Assembly: GCF_026241155.1 (NCBI RefSeq)
Contig: NZ_JAPFGP010000027.1
Coordinates: 1-56,510 of the forward strand
Length of the DNA stretch: 56,510 nt
From: Paucibacter sp. PLA-PC-4
GTDB lineage: Bacteria > Pseudomonadota > Gammaproteobacteria > Burkholderiales > Burkholderiaceae_C
Direction: 5' to 3'
Under the pieces are notes generated by a model. That model searched no databases. It was given only the letters and a program-made list of their open reading frames with translations, and was not told the DNA's origin. The translations under genes were made by a program, and so were the position numbers. Positions 16,626 to 25,175 of the stretch are shown one piece after another. Position 1 is the stretch's first letter. Each line of letters starts with the position of its first letter.

Positions 16626-17639
16626 ATGAGCGCGACCACCATCCCCGAACTTGTCTGCCCCGCCGGCTCGCTGCGGGCGCTGAAGCTGGCCGTCGATGCC
16701 GGCGCCGACGCCGTCTACCTCGGCCTGCGCAACGCCACCAACGCGCGCAACTTCGCCGGACTGAACTTCGACGACCAGCAGTTACGCGAGGGCGTGGCCT
16801 ATGCGCATCAGCGCGGCCGCCAGGTGCTGATGGCGCTGAACACCTATGCGCGCGCCGACGATGTCGCGACCTGGTACCGCGCCGTCGATGCCGCGGTCGA
16901 GCTGGGCGCCGACGCGCTGATCGTCGGCGATATCGCGGTGATGGCCTATGCCTGCAAGACCCATCCGCAGCTGCGCCTGCATCTGTCGGTGCAGGCCTCG
17001 GCCAGCAGCCACGAGGCGATCGACTTCTACCGCCGCCATTACGGCATCCAGCGCGCGGTGCTGCCGCGCGTGCTGACCCTGTCCCAGGTCGGCCAGGTGC
17101 TGCGCCACACCGCGGTGGACATCGAGGTGTTCGGCTTCGGCAGCCTGTGCGTGATGGTCGAGGGACGCTGCGCGCTGTCCTCGTATGTGACCGGCCAGTC
17201 GCCCAACAATGCCGGCGTCTGCTCGCCGCCTTCCCATGTGCGCTGGCAGGACGCGGCCGACGGCGTCGAGGCGCGGCTGGGCGGGCTGCTGATCGACCGC
17301 TACGGCCCGGATGAGCCGCGCGGCTACCCGACGCTGTGCAAGGGCCGCTTCGCGGTCAAGGGCCGGCGCGACTATGCCATCGAGGAGCCGACCAGCCTGA
17401 ACACGCTGGCCCTGCTGCCCGAGCTGATGCGCCTTGGCGTGCGCGCCGTCAAGATCGAGGGCCGCCAGCGCAGCCCGGCCTATGTCGAGCAGGTGACGCG
17501 GGTCTGGCGCCAGGCCATCGACGCGGCGGCCGCGGCGCCGGACCGCTACCGCGTCGAGCCGGCCTGGACCGCCGCGCTGGGCCATCTGGCCGAGGGCCAA
17601 CAACACACGCTGGGAGCCTACGACCGACCATGGCGATGA
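16626..17639 (+). CDS. ubiU: O2-independent ubiquinone hydroxylation protein UbiU (peptidase U32 family)
   Basis: This 337-residue protein begins ELVCPAGSLRALKLAVDAGADAVYLGL as in the U32 family. The four cluster Cys of UbiU are visible in GSLC, EGRC, AGVC and TLC. UbiU and UbiV form an iron-sulfur heterodimer that hydroxylates ubiquinone precursors without O2. The frame is open far upstream as a shadow of the NnrS-like gene; ATG 16626 follows that gene after 35 bases. It ends overlapping ubiV. In a denitrification cluster it would keep ubiquinone synthesis running under anoxia. Confidence 0.94.
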   Translation: MSATTIPELVCPAGSLRALKLAVDAGADAVYLGLRNATNARNFAGLNFDDQQLREGVAYAHQRGRQVLMALNTYARADDVATWYRAVDAAVELGADALIVGDIAVMAYACKTHPQLRLHLSVQASASSHEAIDFYRRHYGIQRAVLPRVLTLSQVGQVLRHTAVDIEVFGFGSLCVMVEGRCALSSYVTGQSPNNAGVCSPPSHVRWQDAADGVEARLGGLLIDRYGPDEPRGYPTLCKGRFAVKGRRDYAIEEPTSLNTLALLPELMRLGVRAVKIEGRQRSPAYVEQVTRVWRQAIDAAAAAPDRYRVEPAWTAALGHLAEGQQHTLGAYDRPWR

Positions 17640-18574
17640 CGATGACAAACCCTGACCCCCTCCGCACCCAGGACCGGATGGCGCTGAGCATCGGCCCGGT
17701 GCTGTACTACTGGCCGCGCGAGGCCTTGCTGCATTTCTATGCCGAGGTGGCCGAGTCGGCGGCCGACAGCGTCGTGCTCGGCGAGGTGGTCTGCGAGCGC
17801 CGCCACGAGATCAAGCTGGCCGACTGGCTGGCCTTGGGGCGAGACCTGCGCAGCGCCGGCAAGGAGGTGGTGCTGGCGACCCAGGCGCTGATCGCCTCCG
17901 AGGCCGATCTGCGCCTGCTGCGCCGCATCGCCGAGCAAGGCGATTTCCTGGTCGAGGCCGGCGACGCCTCGGCACTGAACATGCTCGACGGCCTCGGCGC
18001 CCGCTTCGTGCTGGGCCCGCACATCAATGTCTACAGCCGCGCAGCGCTGGACGAGTATCGGCGCCTGGGCGCCGTGCGCTGGGTCGCGCCGGTCGAGCTG
18101 GCGCTGGACGCGATCCAGGCCGTCAATGGCGGGCAGCAGGACCTGCCCTGCGAGGTGTTCGCCTACGGCCGCATGCCGCTGGCCTTCTCGGCGCGCTGCT
18201 TCACGGCCCGCCACCACCGGCTCAGCAAGGACCAGTGCGAGTTCCGCTGCCGCGACGACGGCGACGGCCTGCTGCTGTCGACCAGTGACGGCGCGCCCTT
18301 TCTGGTGCTGAACGGCATACAGACACAGTCGGCGGCGCAGCAATGCCTGCTCGGCGAGCGTGAGATCCTGCGGGCGGCCGGCGTGTCACGGCTGCGGCTG
18401 TCGCCGAGCTCGCAGCGCTTCGCTGAGGTGATCGCGGCCTTCGAGGCCGTGATGAATGGCGGCGAGCCGGCCGGCCCGGCGCTGCAAGGCCTGCAGGCTG
18501 GGGCGCTGCCCGGTGGCCTGGCCAACGGGTTCGCCCGTGGCCGGCCCGGCATGGACTGGAGCGTCAAACCATGA
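17630..18574 (+). CDS. ubiV: O2-independent ubiquinone hydroxylation protein UbiV (peptidase U32 family)
   Basis: This is the partner of UbiU, about 314 residues. The Cys pattern of UbiV is present: VVCERRHEIK and then ARCF, KDQC and FRC. FAYGRMPLAFSARCF is a strong family motif. Three in-frame ATGs (17630, 17636, 17642) are possible: 17630 is closest to GGGAG at 17612, while 17636 makes an ATGA overlap with the ubiU stop. The difference is only a few residues. The gene overlaps ubiT by four bases. Confidence 0.92.
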   Translation: MAMTMTNPDPLRTQDRMALSIGPVLYYWPREALLHFYAEVAESAADSVVLGEVVCERRHEIKLADWLALGRDLRSAGKEVVLATQALIASEADLRLLRRIAEQGDFLVEAGDASALNMLDGLGARFVLGPHINVYSRAALDEYRRLGAVRWVAPVELALDAIQAVNGGQQDLPCEVFAYGRMPLAFSARCFTARHHRLSKDQCEFRCRDDGDGLLLSTSDGAPFLVLNGIQTQSAAQQCLLGEREILRAAGVSRLRLSPSSQRFAEVIAAFEAVMNGGEPAGPALQGLQAGALPGGLANGFARGRPGMDWSVKP

Positions 18575-18987
18575 TCAGCTTGCTGCTGTCCCCCGAGATG
18601 ACGGGCCGCTTGAAGCCGGTGCTGAGCCGCTTGCCGATGCAGCCACCGACCCAGGCGCTGGCGCTGGCGCTGAACCGCTGGCTGTTGCCGCGGCTGCCCG
18701 CCGATGCACGCGCGACCTTGTCGCGCCGGGCCGTACGCATCGATGTCATCGACCTCGGCCTGTCGCTGCCTTTGCTGCTCGACGAGCGCGGCTTCCGACC
18801 CGCACCGACAGGCGCCGCAGTGGCGCTGCGCATTGCCGCCGCCGCCCCGAGCTACTGGCGGCTGCTGCGCGGCAGCGACGACGCCGACCGTCTGTTCTTC
18901 GAACGCGCGCTGGTGATGGAGGGCGACACCGAACTGGGCCTGGTGCTGAAGAACACGCTGGACGCGATCGGGCCGCTGTGGGCGTGA
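18571..18987 (+). CDS. ubiT: SCP2-domain ubiquinone accessory protein UbiT
   Basis: This 138-residue protein is of the SCP2 sterol-carrier type. In E. coli UbiT (YhbT) binds lipids, probably ubiquinone intermediates, and is needed for anaerobic ubiquinone synthesis with UbiU and UbiV. The ATGA overlap with ubiV and the usual order U-V-T support the call. The C-terminal half (FFERALVMEGDTELGLVLKNTLD) is the most typical part of the family. Confidence 0.9.
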   Translation: MISLLLSPEMTGRLKPVLSRLPMQPPTQALALALNRWLLPRLPADARATLSRRAVRIDVIDLGLSLPLLLDERGFRPAPTGAAVALRIAAAAPSYWRLLRGSDDADRLFFERALVMEGDTELGLVLKNTLDAIGPLWA

Positions 18988-19000
18988 ACCAGCCGGCCTG

Positions 19001-19014
19001 TTGCGCCAGATCAA
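19001..19014. promoter_or_regulatory. Hybrid FNR/Dnr-type box upstream of the NO reductase operon
   Basis: TTGCGCCAGATCAA combines a TTGCG half-site with a perfect ATCAA half-site. It is centred 84 bases upstream of the DUF2249 start. If it activates at -41.5, transcription would start near 19049, inside the NsrR-like dyad. Confidence 0.55.
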
Positions 19015-19041
19015 ACCGGCGCGGGTGACAGCTTTTTTTTA

Positions 19042-19064
19042 AAGGTGCACAATTTGCACACCTT
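19042..19064. promoter_or_regulatory. NsrR-like 11-1-11 dyad upstream of DUF2249-norB
   Basis: The left arm AAGGTGCACAA and right arm TTGCACACCTT are separated by a single T, and 9 of 11 positions are symmetric. Spacing and AT-rich core resemble NsrR sites (two AANATGCATTT-like halves). It ends 27 bases before the DUF2249 ATG and downstream of an activator-like box, so it is well placed to repress. The nsrR gene is in the same operon. Confidence 0.65.
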
Positions 19065-19091
19065 ATAGAAACCAGCCACCACGGAGCCCTG

Positions 19092-19367
19092 ATGAGCCAT
19101 CCCACACTGATCGACGTTCGCCACATCATCCCGCGCGAACGCCACCCGCTGATCTTCTCGACCTTCGCCCAGCTGCCGGCCGGCCAGGCGATGGAGCTGG
19201 TCAACGACCATGACCCGAAGCCGCTGTACTACCAGTTCCAGGCCGAGCTGCCCAACGGTTTCCGCTGGGACTATCTGGAGAGCGGCCCCGAGGTCTGGCG
19301 CGTCGCGATCACCAAGAACGCACCGACGCACAGCCCCTGCTGCGGCAGCTGCGGCGGCCAGGCCTGA
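19092..19367 (+). CDS. DUF2249 protein with a Cys-rich tail
   Basis: This 91-residue protein has the DUF2249 pattern (IDVRHIIPRERHPLIF, NDHDPKPLYYQF and the W/Y-rich end). Such proteins often accompany NO and hemerythrin-type stress genes; their biochemical role is not settled. The C-terminus CCGSCGG is a possible metal site, echoing the GCGGGSCGCGG head of the isomerase at 2487. It is the first gene after the NsrR-like dyad and precedes the NO reductase gene by 37 bases. Confidence 0.85.
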   Translation: MSHPTLIDVRHIIPRERHPLIFSTFAQLPAGQAMELVNDHDPKPLYYQFQAELPNGFRWDYLESGPEVWRVAITKNAPTHSPCCGSCGGQA

Positions 19368-19404
19368 GCCCACGGCTCCCCTCTTCTATCCGCAGGAACT
19401 TTCG

Positions 19405-21669
19405 ATGAACACCAACCACAGGCTCTGGCGCTGGCTGGGCCTAATCTTCGTGCTGTCGTTCGGGGCGCTCGGCTACCTCGGCTGGCAGATCTATCTGACG
19501 GCGCCGCCGATTCCGAAAAGCGTCGTCAGCACCGAGGGCGATGTGCTGTTCACCGGCGCGCAGATCCAGCGCGGCCAGCAAGCCTGGCTGGCGGCCGGTG
19601 GCCAGCAGCTGGGCACCGTCTGGGGCCATGGCAGCTATGTGGCGCCCGACTGGTCGGCCGACTGGCTGCACCGCGAAGCCCTGGCCCTGCAGGCGATCCG
19701 CAGCCAGCAGCACCGCGCCGTCGCGACCCTGAGCGTGGCCGACCAGGGGGCGATCCAGGCGACGCTGCAGCAGGAGATGCGCCACAACAGCTATGACGCG
19801 GAGAGCGGCAAGCTCACCGTCTCGGTCGAGCGGGCCCAGGCCATCCGCGAGGTGGCGGCCCATTACGAGGCCTTGTTCGGCAGCGACGCCTCGCTCGACA
19901 CCTTGCGCGAGCAGTATGCGATGACGGCCGGCGCCCTGCCCGAGGCCAGCGATCGCCAGGCGCTGACCGCCTTCTTCTTCTGGGCTTCCTGGGCCGCCGT
20001 GACCGACCGGCCCGGCGAGACCGGGCTTTCCTACACCAGCAACTGGCCGCACGAGCCGCTGGTCGGCAACACCTTGTCGACCTCGGCCGCGATCTGGTCC
20101 ATGGTCAGCATCGTGCTGCTGCTGGCCGGCATCGCCGCGATGCTGTGGCTGCACGGCAGCAACAAGCATGAGCCCGAGGCCGAGCCGCCCAGCGCCGATC
20201 CGCTGCTGGGCGCGGTGGCAACACCCTCGATGAAGGCTACCCGCAAGTATTTCTTCGCGGTCGTCGGCCTGATGCTGCTGCAGATCGCGATGGGCGTCAT
20301 CACCGCGCATTACGCGGTCGAGGGCCAGAGCTTCTTCGGCCTGCCCTTGGCCGAGCTGCTGCCCTATGTGGTCAGCCGCACCGTCCACACCCAGGTCGGC
20401 ATCTTCTGGATCGCCACCGCCTGGCTGGCCACCGGCCTCTACATCGCGCCGCTGCTGTCGGGCCGCGAGCCGAAGTGGCAGAAGCTCGGCGTCGACCTGC
20501 TGTTCTGGGCGCTGATCTTCGTCGTCGTCGGCTCCACCGTCACCGGCTGGCTGGGCACCCTGCAGCACCGCGGCGTCGACTTCAGCTTCTGGCTCGGCAA
20601 TCAGGGCCTGGAGTTCACCAGCATGGGCCGCGTCTGGCAGCTGCTGCTGTTCGCCGGCCTGCTGTTCTGGGTCGTGCTGCTCGGCCGCGCGCTGTGGCCG
20701 GCGCTGACCAAGCCGTCCGAGACCCGCGGCCTGATCGCGATGGTCTTCCTGTCGGCCACCTGCATCGGCGGCTTCTATGCCTCGTCGCTGACCTGGGGCC
20801 AGCACACCCATTACTCGATGGTCGAGTACTGGCGCTGGTGGCTGGTGCATCTGTGGGTGGAGGGCTTCTTCGAGGTCTTCGCCACCGCCGTGGTCGCACT
20901 GATCTTCACCAAGCTGGGCCTGGTGCGCTCGGCCAGCGCCAACCGCGCCATCATTGCCGAGACCATCGTGTTCCTGTTCGGCGGCATCCTCGGCACCCTG
21001 CACCATCTCTACTTCACCGGCACACCGACCTCGGTGATCGCCGTCGGCGCGGTGTTCTCGGCGCTGGAAGTCGTGCCGCTGACCCTGATCGGGCTGGAGG
21101 CGCTGCAGACCTGGCGCCGCGCCCAGTCCATGCCCTGGCTGGTCGCCTACAAGTGGCCGATCCTGTGCTTTGTCGCGGTCGGCTTCTGGAACACCGTCGG
21201 CGCCGGCGTGCTGGGCTTCGCGATCAACCCGCCCGCCTCGCTGTACTACGTGCAGGGGCTGAACATGACGGCGGCCCACGGCCATGCGGCGCTGTTCGGC
21301 GTCTACGGCATGCTGGGCATCGGCCTGATGCTGTTCTGCCTGCGCGGCCTCTATGCGCGCCATCTGCATGCCGACCACCTGCTCAAGCCGGCCTTCTGGG
21401 GCCTGAACCTCGGGCTGGCGATGATGGTCTTCCTGTCGCTGCTGCCGGCCGGCATCTACCAGGCCTGGGCCAGCGTCAGCCGCGGCCTGTGGTACGCCCG
21501 CTCGCCGGAGATCATCCACTCGCCGGTGATGGAGGCCCTGGTCTGGCTGCGTGTGCCCGGTGACATGCTGTTCGCGGCCGGCGCGCTTATGCTGGCGGCC
21601 TACGCCATGCGCTTGCTGCGCCGGCCGCCCCCCGAGCCGGTGCGCCGCGCGGCACCGAGCCTGAACTGA
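19405..21669 (+). CDS. norB: Quinol-dependent nitric oxide reductase (qNor)
   Basis: This 754-residue protein is the single-subunit NO reductase that takes electrons from quinol and makes N2O. The N-terminal extension fused to the catalytic part (GDVLFTGAQIQRGQQAWLAA, WGHGSYVAPDWSADWLHREA) marks the quinol type. Heme and non-heme iron ligands are seen in HTQVGIFW, MVEYWRWWLVHLWVEG, GTLHHLYFTG and AAHGHAALFGVYG. About 14 membrane segments are present. ATG 19405 is chosen for the short cytoplasmic start before the first helix. It is also called norZ by some. No norC is present. Confidence 0.97.
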   Translation: MNTNHRLWRWLGLIFVLSFGALGYLGWQIYLTAPPIPKSVVSTEGDVLFTGAQIQRGQQAWLAAGGQQLGTVWGHGSYVAPDWSADWLHREALALQAIRSQQHRAVATLSVADQGAIQATLQQEMRHNSYDAESGKLTVSVERAQAIREVAAHYEALFGSDASLDTLREQYAMTAGALPEASDRQALTAFFFWASWAAVTDRPGETGLSYTSNWPHEPLVGNTLSTSAAIWSMVSIVLLLAGIAAMLWLHGSNKHEPEAEPPSADPLLGAVATPSMKATRKYFFAVVGLMLLQIAMGVITAHYAVEGQSFFGLPLAELLPYVVSRTVHTQVGIFWIATAWLATGLYIAPLLSGREPKWQKLGVDLLFWALIFVVVGSTVTGWLGTLQHRGVDFSFWLGNQGLEFTSMGRVWQLLLFAGLLFWVVLLGRALWPALTKPSETRGLIAMVFLSATCIGGFYASSLTWGQHTHYSMVEYWRWWLVHLWVEGFFEVFATAVVALIFTKLGLVRSASANRAIIAETIVFLFGGILGTLHHLYFTGTPTSVIAVGAVFSALEVVPLTLIGLEALQTWRRAQSMPWLVAYKWPILCFVAVGFWNTVGAGVLGFAINPPASLYYVQGLNMTAAHGHAALFGVYGMLGIGLMLFCLRGLYARHLHADHLLKPAFWGLNLGLAMMVFLSLLPAGIYQAWASVSRGLWYARSPEIIHSPVMEALVWLRVPGDMLFAAGALMLAAYAMRLLRRPPPEPVRRAAPSLN

Positions 21670-21678
21670 CTGTCCGCC

Positions 21679-22143
21679 ATGAAACTCACCAGCTTCACCG
21701 ACTACGCCCTGCGCGTGCTGATCTTCCTGGCCGCCCGGCCGGGCCGGCGCGCCACCATTGCCGAGATCGCCGCCAGCTTCGCGATCTCGGAGAACCACCT
21801 GACCAAGGTCGTGCATTTTCTCGGCAAGAGCGGGTGGCTGGCGAATGTGCGCGGCAAGGGCGGCGGGCTGGAGCTGGGGCTGGCGCCGGAGCTGATCGTC
21901 GTCGGCGCCGTCGTGCGCCTGACCGAGGGCGCGGCCTTGCCCGCCGAGTGTTTCAGCGCCGAGGGCGGGCATTGCGCCATCACGCCGATCTGCAAGCTGC
22001 GCGACGTGATGGGCGAGGCGGTCGATGCCTTCTACAAGGTGCTGGACCGCTACACGCTGGCCGACCTGGTGCACAACCGCCAGGCCCTGGCGCGGATGCT
22101 GTTCATCGAGCCCGCTGCGCGCACCGCGCGTCCGTCGTCATGA
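21679..22143 (+). CDS. nsrR: Rrf2-family NO-sensing repressor NsrR
   Basis: This 154-residue regulator has the NsrR-like start MKLTSFTDYALRVLIFLA, a winged helix (IAEIAASFAISENHLTKVVHFL, KGGGLELG) and three Cys at 91, 99 and 105 as iron-sulfur ligands. NO damages the cluster and relieves repression. It is the third gene of the operon whose promoter carries the dyad at 19042, so negative autoregulation is likely. It overlaps the DUF59 gene by four bases. Confidence 0.92.
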   Translation: MKLTSFTDYALRVLIFLAARPGRRATIAEIAASFAISENHLTKVVHFLGKSGWLANVRGKGGGLELGLAPELIVVGAVVRLTEGAALPAECFSAEGGHCAITPICKLRDVMGEAVDAFYKVLDRYTLADLVHNRQALARMLFIEPAARTARPSS

Positions 22144-22469
22144 ACATGCCCTTCCCCTACAGCGGCCCGGAGGATCTGCGCCAGCCCCTCATCGACGCGC
22201 TGAGCCGCGTGGTCGATCCGGAGGTCGCGATGAGCATCGTCGATGTGGGCCTGATCTATGGCGTCGAGGTCGGCGCCGACAAGGTCCATGTGCGTCTGAC
22301 AATGACCTCGGCGGCCTGCCCGGTGGCCGACGTCATCATCGACGAGGTCGAGGCCGCGCTGGACCGGGTGGTGCCGGCCGCGCTGGCGATCGAGGTCGAA
22401 CTGGTCTGGGAGCCGCCATGGAGCACCGATCGCATGAGCGAACGGGCCAAGCGCTTCATGCGCTGGTGA
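22140..22469 (+). CDS. DUF59/MIP18-family protein
   Basis: This 109-residue protein has the MIP18/PaaD-like core LIDALSRVVDPEVAMSIVDVGLIYGVEV and the TSAACPVADVI motif. Family members help assemble or transfer iron-sulfur clusters. In NO reductase operons a role in repair of NO-damaged clusters, for example that of NsrR, is plausible but inferred. The start overlaps nsrR (ATGA). The C-terminus (WEPPWSTDRMSERAKRFMRW) is typical of PaaD-like proteins. Confidence 0.85.
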   Translation: MNMPFPYSGPEDLRQPLIDALSRVVDPEVAMSIVDVGLIYGVEVGADKVHVRLTMTSAACPVADVIIDEVEAALDRVVPAALAIEVELVWEPPWSTDRMSERAKRFMRW

Positions 22470-23572
22470 GACCGCGCCGCGCGCTCCATCCTGCGGCATC
22501 CGCCCGGCTGGCGCGGCCGCTGCTGCTGGCCCTGGTGGCGTTGTCGCTGCTGGGCGGCGTGGCCGGGGGCCTGCTGCGCGCCGGCCTGCCGCTGAGCGAT
22601 GCCCTCTGGCTGAGCCACGCCGGCCTCGAGCATGCGGCGCTGATGAGCGGCGGTTTCCTGGGGACCGTGATCGCGATCGAGCGGGCGGTGGCGCTGCGCC
22701 ACCGCGCCGCCTTCATCGGGCCGTTCATGTCCGGCCTGGCCGGCCTGTGCTGGCTGCTGGGCTACGGCGCCGCCGCTGCGGGGCTGGCTGCGCTGGCGGC
22801 GCTGGCCTTCGTCGCGGTCAACCTCGTCGTCGTGCGGCGCCAACCGGCCGCGCACACCGCGCTGCTGCTGCTCGGCGCGCTGGCCTGGCTGGCCGGCAAT
22901 GCCTTGTTTGCGGCCGGCATCGCGGCCGACGCCGTGCTGCGCTGCTGGTTCGCCTTCCTGGTGCTGACCATCGCGGCCGAGCGCCTGGAGATGACGCGGC
23001 TGATGCGCCGCCGGCCCGGCGTCGAGGCCTCGCTGTATCTGGTGCTCGCGGCCCTGCTGCTGGGCGCGGCGCTGTCAGCGCTGCTCTATGGCGCCGCCCT
23101 GGCGATGCTGGCCCTGTGGCTGCTGTTGTTCGACATGGCCCGCCGCACGGTCTTCGCCCAGGGCCTGAGCCGCTATATGGCGGTCTGCCTGCTCGGCGGC
23201 TATGGCTGGCTGGCGCTGGCCGGCCTGGCCTGGGCCGCGACGGCGCTGGGCTTTCATGCCGCCCGCGACACGGCCCTCCATGCGCTGGGACTGGGCTTTG
23301 TCGTCAGCATGATGATGGGCCATGCGCCGGTGATCCTGCCGGCCGTGGCCCGCATCAAGCTGCAATTCGGACCGGCCTTCTACCTGCCGCTGGCGCTTCT
23401 GCATCTGTCCCTGCTGCTGCGGCTGGGCGGTGGCTTCGTGAACGACTCGCTGCGCGCCTGGGGAGCCGGCCTGAATGCCGGCGCCCTCGCACTGTTTGCC
23501 CTGACCCTGATCGGCGCCGCGTTCGCGTGGCGCCGCCGCCATGGCGCCACCGGCGCCAGAAAGTTGCCATGA
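22418..23572 (+). CDS. NnrS-like polytopic membrane protein
   Basis: This protein of about 384 residues has ten or more hydrophobic helices. HAGLEHAALMSGGFLGTVIAIERAVAL and HALGLGFVVSMMMGHAPVILPA resemble the His-bearing helices of NnrS, so I place it as a distant NnrS relative with low sequence similarity. Two starts compete. ATG 22418 has GGGAG nearby and overlaps the DUF59 gene by 52 bases. GTG 22466 overlaps the stop as GTGA and gives 368 residues. It overlaps the next gene by four bases, so it is part of the norB operon. Confidence 0.7.
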   Translation: MEHRSHERTGQALHALVRPRRALHPAASARLARPLLLALVALSLLGGVAGGLLRAGLPLSDALWLSHAGLEHAALMSGGFLGTVIAIERAVALRHRAAFIGPFMSGLAGLCWLLGYGAAAAGLAALAALAFVAVNLVVVRRQPAAHTALLLLGALAWLAGNALFAAGIAADAVLRCWFAFLVLTIAAERLEMTRLMRRRPGVEASLYLVLAALLLGAALSALLYGAALAMLALWLLLFDMARRTVFAQGLSRYMAVCLLGGYGWLALAGLAWAATALGFHAARDTALHALGLGFVVSMMMGHAPVILPAVARIKLQFGPAFYLPLALLHLSLLLRLGGGFVNDSLRAWGAGLNAGALALFALTLIGAAFAWRRRHGATGARKLP

Positions 23573-24771
23573 TGGCTGCGTCATTCATCAAGATCGAGGA
23601 ACCTCCACGCCCGGCGGCTGCACCGGCCTTCGCGCTCTGGCAGCTCGGCTTCCGCCCCTTCTACCTGCTGGCCAGCGGCTTCGCCGCGCTGTCGATCGCG
23701 CTGTGGGCGCTGCAGTTCGCCGGCCTGCTGGGATCGCAGGCCTATCTGCAGGGGCCGCTATGGCATGCGCACGAGATGCTGTTCGGTTTCACCCTGGCCG
23801 TGCTGGTGGGCTTTCTGTTCACCGCCGGCCGCAACTGGAGCAATCGCCCGACACCCACCGGTGCCGCGCTGGCCGCACTGGCGGGGCTGTGGCTGGCCGG
23901 CCGCGTGCTGGTGCTGACGCCCTGGGGCTGGGCGGCAGCCCTGGTCAATATCGCCTTCCCGCTGCTGGCCACGATCGCGCTGGCCCTGCCCTTCATCGCC
24001 GCCCGCAACCGCCGCAACTACTTCTTCATCGGCCTGCTGGCGCTGCTGACTCTGGCCCAGGCCGGCGTGCACCTGAGCCAGCTGGGCCTGCTGCAGCTGC
24101 CCGGCTGGGTCGGCATCCAGCTGGGGCTCGATGTCGTGCTCTTCATCATGGCGGTGATGGCCGGCCGCGTGATCCCGATGTTCACCAACAACGGCGTGCC
24201 CGGCGCCAATGCGACGCGCCGGCCCTGGCTGGAACAGGCCGCGCTGGGCAGCACGCTGGCGCTGCTGGCCGGCGATGGGCTGGGGCTGGGCGGCCTGCCT
24301 CTGGCCCTGCTGGCCGGCGTCTGCTCGGCCGCCCATCTGGCGCGCTGGCTGCTGTGGCAGCCGCTGAGGACGCTGCGCACGCCGCTGGTCTGGGTGCTGC
24401 ACCTGGCCTATCTGTGGATCCCGCTGCACCTGCTGCTGCGCGGCCTGGGGGCGCTGGGACTGCTGGCCCCGACGCTGGCGACCCACGCGCTGACCCTGGG
24501 CGCGATCGGCGGGCTGGTCATCGGCATGATGACGCGCACCGCGCTGGGCCACACCGGCCGGCTGCTGCGGGCCAGCAGGGGTGATGTGGCCAGCTATGCG
24601 CTGGTGGCCGCCGCCGCCGTGGTGCGCGTCGGCTGGCCGCTGCTGGCGCCGGCGCAGACCGTCCACGCGGTGCTGCTGTCGGCCGCGCTGTGGTCGGCCG
24701 GCTTCGCGCTCTACGCGCTGCGCTACTGGCCGATCCTGACGCGCGCCCGCCTCGATGGCCGGCCGGGCTGA
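23569..24771 (+). CDS. nnrS: NnrS family protein
   Basis: This 400-residue protein has about twelve membrane helices and clear NnrS motifs: FALWQLGFRPFYLLAS, GPLWHAHEMLFGF, AVMAGRVIPMFTNNGVPG and HALTLGAIGGLVIGMMTRTALGHTGR. NnrS contains heme and copper and reduces the harm of NO-iron complexes during nitrosative stress. The upstream-open frame is a shadow of the preceding gene; ATG 23569 overlaps its stop by four bases. Confidence 0.93.
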   Translation: MMAASFIKIEEPPRPAAAPAFALWQLGFRPFYLLASGFAALSIALWALQFAGLLGSQAYLQGPLWHAHEMLFGFTLAVLVGFLFTAGRNWSNRPTPTGAALAALAGLWLAGRVLVLTPWGWAAALVNIAFPLLATIALALPFIAARNRRNYFFIGLLALLTLAQAGVHLSQLGLLQLPGWVGIQLGLDVVLFIMAVMAGRVIPMFTNNGVPGANATRRPWLEQAALGSTLALLAGDGLGLGGLPLALLAGVCSAAHLARWLLWQPLRTLRTPLVWVLHLAYLWIPLHLLLRGLGALGLLAPTLATHALTLGAIGGLVIGMMTRTALGHTGRLLRASRGDVASYALVAAAAVVRVGWPLLAPAQTVHAVLLSAALWSAGFALYALRYWPILTRARLDGRPG

Positions 24772-24782
24772 GAATCCGGCCC

Positions 24783-25175
24783 ATGGACTATCTGACGATC
24801 AAGACCCTGCACCAGGGCGCCGTGCTGCTCTCGGTCAGCGGCTTCTTCGCGCGCGGCCTCGGGTCCTTGCTGGGCGCTGCCTGGGTCGGCAGCCGGCCGG
24901 CCAGGACCTTGCCCCATCTGGTCGACTCGGTGCTGCTGCTGTCGGCGCTCGCGCTGGCCTGGATGCTGCGGCTGTTGCCGCTCGAGGCGCCCTGGCTGCT
25001 GGCCAAGATACTCGGCCTGCTGCTCTATATCGCGCTGGGCATGCTGGCTCTGAAACCCGGCCGGCCACTGGCGCTGCGCGCGGCCGCCTGGCTCGCAGCG
25101 CTGGCAACCGTCGGCTGGATCGCCTCGGTGGCGATCAGCAAGAACCCGCTGGGCTGGTGGATCTACCTGGGATAG
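24783..25175 (+). CDS. SirB-type small membrane protein
   Basis: This 130-residue protein has four predicted membrane helices and the SirB family layout (TIKTLHQGAVLLSVSGFFARG, RTLPHLVDSVLLLSALALAWML, KNPLGWW). Function of the family is not established. It follows nnrS by 11 bases and is probably the last gene of the norB operon. Its 3' end overlaps that of the convergent DGC gene by 41 bases. Confidence 0.82.
   Translation: MDYLTIKTLHQGAVLLSVSGFFARGLGSLLGAAWVGSRPARTLPHLVDSVLLLSALALAWMLRLLPLEAPWLLAKILGLLLYIALGMLALKPGRPLALRAAAWLAALATVGWIASVAISKNPLGWWIYLG

Noticed and set aside
19441-22074. Open frame of 877 codons on the minus strand across the NO reductase gene and nsrR
   Set aside because: It is rich in His, Gln, Arg and Ala with no domain and lies antisense to well-supported genes.
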